DNA of 64,000 nt from Daphnia carinata. Lineage: Eukaryota; Arthropoda; Branchiopoda; Diplostraca; Daphniidae. The stretch spans positions 4,086,517-4,150,516 of the forward strand of contig NC_081339.1 of the NCBI RefSeq assembly GCF_022539665.2. Direction: 5' to 3'. The notes under the pieces are model-generated. The model ran no database searches. It had not been told where the DNA came from and saw nothing but the letters and a program-made list of their open reading frames with translations. Shown here piece by piece: positions 63,555-64,000 of this stretch (position 1 is the first letter of the stretch; each line of letters begins with the position of its first letter). The position numbers and the translations under genes were made by a program.

Positions 63555-64000
63555 ATAAAAAATGTCGTCCTTCTTTTTTTAATTCCTAATGGTGGTGTGG
63601 GATAAAAAAAAAACCTCCCGCATAGCATAACAATAGAGTTCCACTTCTTTTTTTTTGTTTTGTTTTAAATTCGGGTGGACAGAAAAAAAAACAAAACAAC
63701 TGTTGTCCGTGCTCCGATCAGCTGGAAAACGCATCCGAACGATTATTGAATTAATTGCACGACAGCTGTCCGTGCGGTTTTAGAATGTCTCTTTGATTTT
63801 TCTTTTTCTTTTTTTTTTTTTTCATCCTTATTATATTTTTTTTTTGCTCTTTTTGCGGGTCGTTGAAATGTCGTTCCTTCAACAGCACAACAAAAAATGA
63901 AGACAGCGCGGGCCAGTACGAGTCATTTCAATCGAATGTGACGCACCATCTTTTTGGCCCGGCTTTGACTAAAAATAATTCTTTCCTCCATTCCTTACTC
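49228..64000 (+). CDS. Pkn: Protein kinase N (PKN), 5' part; truncated by the window
   Basis: PKN is a Rho/Rac-activated serine/threonine kinase of the AGC group. Shared exons are 56720-56867, 57131-57231, 57399-57672, 62608-62919 and 63364-63521; all phases agree. HR1a: [17 protein letters not shown], then [20 protein letters not shown] and [12 protein letters not shown] Gly/Ser/His-rich low-complexity linker follows (exon 57399-57672). HR1b: [39 protein letters not shown]1c: [33 protein letters not shown]1 repeats bind active Rho. The C2-like and kinase domains must lie to the right of 64000. The first coding exon may be only ATG (49228-49230, donor GTAATG), giving MGDYIRYP; two alternative first exons are listed separately. 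Coordinates include introns up to 7.5 kb long. Confidence 0.9.
49699..49725 (+). repeat. Poly(A) run of 27
   Basis: An uninterrupted A run in the first PKN intron. It is one of the longest homopolymers of the window and marks the start of a homopolymer-rich region that continues to the right edge. Confidence 0.9.
50382..50408 (+). repeat. (GA)n microsatellite
   Basis: About 13 GA dinucleotides without interruption, inside the first PKN intron. Shorter GA/CT runs recur near 57323, 59781 and 61637. GAGA-type runs can bind GAGA factor in arthropods, but nothing here shows that they do. Confidence 0.85.
50795..50965 (+). CDS. Candidate alternative first exon of PKN, His-rich
   Basis: An ATG-started exon of exactly 57 codons ([20 protein letters not shown], then a HHHHHHH run and SKMGSLMFV) ends at a GTAGAC donor in phase 0, which fits the PKN acceptor at 56720. 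The leader upstream is purine-rich. It would give PKN an acidic, His-rich N-terminus. There is no homology support, so it may be a chance frame. Confidence 0.4.
54359..54374 (+). repeat. Run of 16 G
   Basis: Sixteen consecutive G, about 480 bp upstream of the exon at 54858. A 13-G run (58913-58925) and a 9-G run near 54001 are also present on the same strand. Such runs can form quadruplexes. Confidence 0.85.
54858..54947 (+). CDS. Candidate alternative first exon of PKN, 30 residues
   Basis: Starts ATGGATTACTCG and encodes [20 protein letters not shown] then [10 protein letters not shown], ending AAG|GTATTT in phase 0. That joins directly to GDYIRYPAL at 56720. The peptide is an amphipathic helix candidate. 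The frame is higher in GC than the surrounding intron, as the proven PKN exons are, which favours coding. I consider this the better of the two internal candidates. Confidence 0.55.
57673..62607 (+). other. Large PKN intron, 4.9 kb, homopolymer-rich
   Basis: No exon with recognisable sequence is seen. The intron is crowded with T runs of 10 to 24 (for example 58956-58979), fewer A runs, CT, TG and CA microsatellites (57928-57945, 62248-62268), and the 13-G run. The open frames listed within it are low-complexity Phe/Lys/Ser translations of these runs. It could hide an additional first exon for a shorter PKN form. Confidence 0.6.

Overview
This window is nuclear DNA of an arthropod, most probably a branchiopod crustacean of the Daphnia type. 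That is an inference from dense genes, introns of about 60-75 bp with plain GT..AG ends, metazoan gene families, and several secreted Cys- or Pro-rich proteins with no obvious family. There is no bacterial gene organisation, and I recognise no tRNA or rRNA.

Layout, left to right. 1-4.2 kb is gene-poor: perfect palindromes, a 330-bp TTAA-flanked MITE, a minisatellite and one possible micropeptide. 4.2-7.7 kb holds a 13-exon ACSF2-type acyl-CoA synthetase with several disabling lesions, plus a truncated second copy. Next come a possible Abitram-like fragment (8 kb) and a secreted DOMON protein (10 kb). 11.2-21.2 kb carries two tandem, complete, secreted M1 aminopeptidases whose GAMEN motif reads RAMEN and KAMEN. 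After a 4.6-kb gene desert come GDPGP1 (GDP-glucose phosphorylase), an 80-residue unknown and a TMEM86/YhhN lysoplasmalogenase. The last two diverge from start codons only 37 bp apart.

32.3-41.4 kb is a run of lineage-type genes: a coiled-coil protein made by an internal tandem duplication that swallowed its own 5' leader, a secreted Pro-rich decapeptide-repeat protein, a METTL24-like membrane protein that seems to have lost its catalytic motifs, a secreted protein with repeated CC modules, and an intronless gene with an RxxxxH (HEPN-like) motif. 41.7-48.6 kb holds conserved cellular genes: DCLRE1A/SNM1A nuclease (with an apparent frameshift), a MARCH RING-CH ubiquitin ligase, katanin p60 and a small divergent unknown.

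From 49 kb to the right edge runs the 5' part of a protein kinase N (PKN) gene. Three HR1 repeats are encoded. There are three candidate first exons, all ending in the same codon phase before the same acceptor. Its introns are very rich in poly(T)/poly(A) runs. The C2-like and kinase parts lie beyond the window.

The genes do not form one pathway. The themes are local duplication and decay (ACSF2, aminopeptidases, the 33-kb gene), close divergent promoters, and fast-evolving secreted proteins. No clear new multi-gene system is visible. The best leads are the altered M1 exopeptidase motif, the dead-looking METTL24 paralogue, the leader-swallowing duplication and the HEPN-like orphan.
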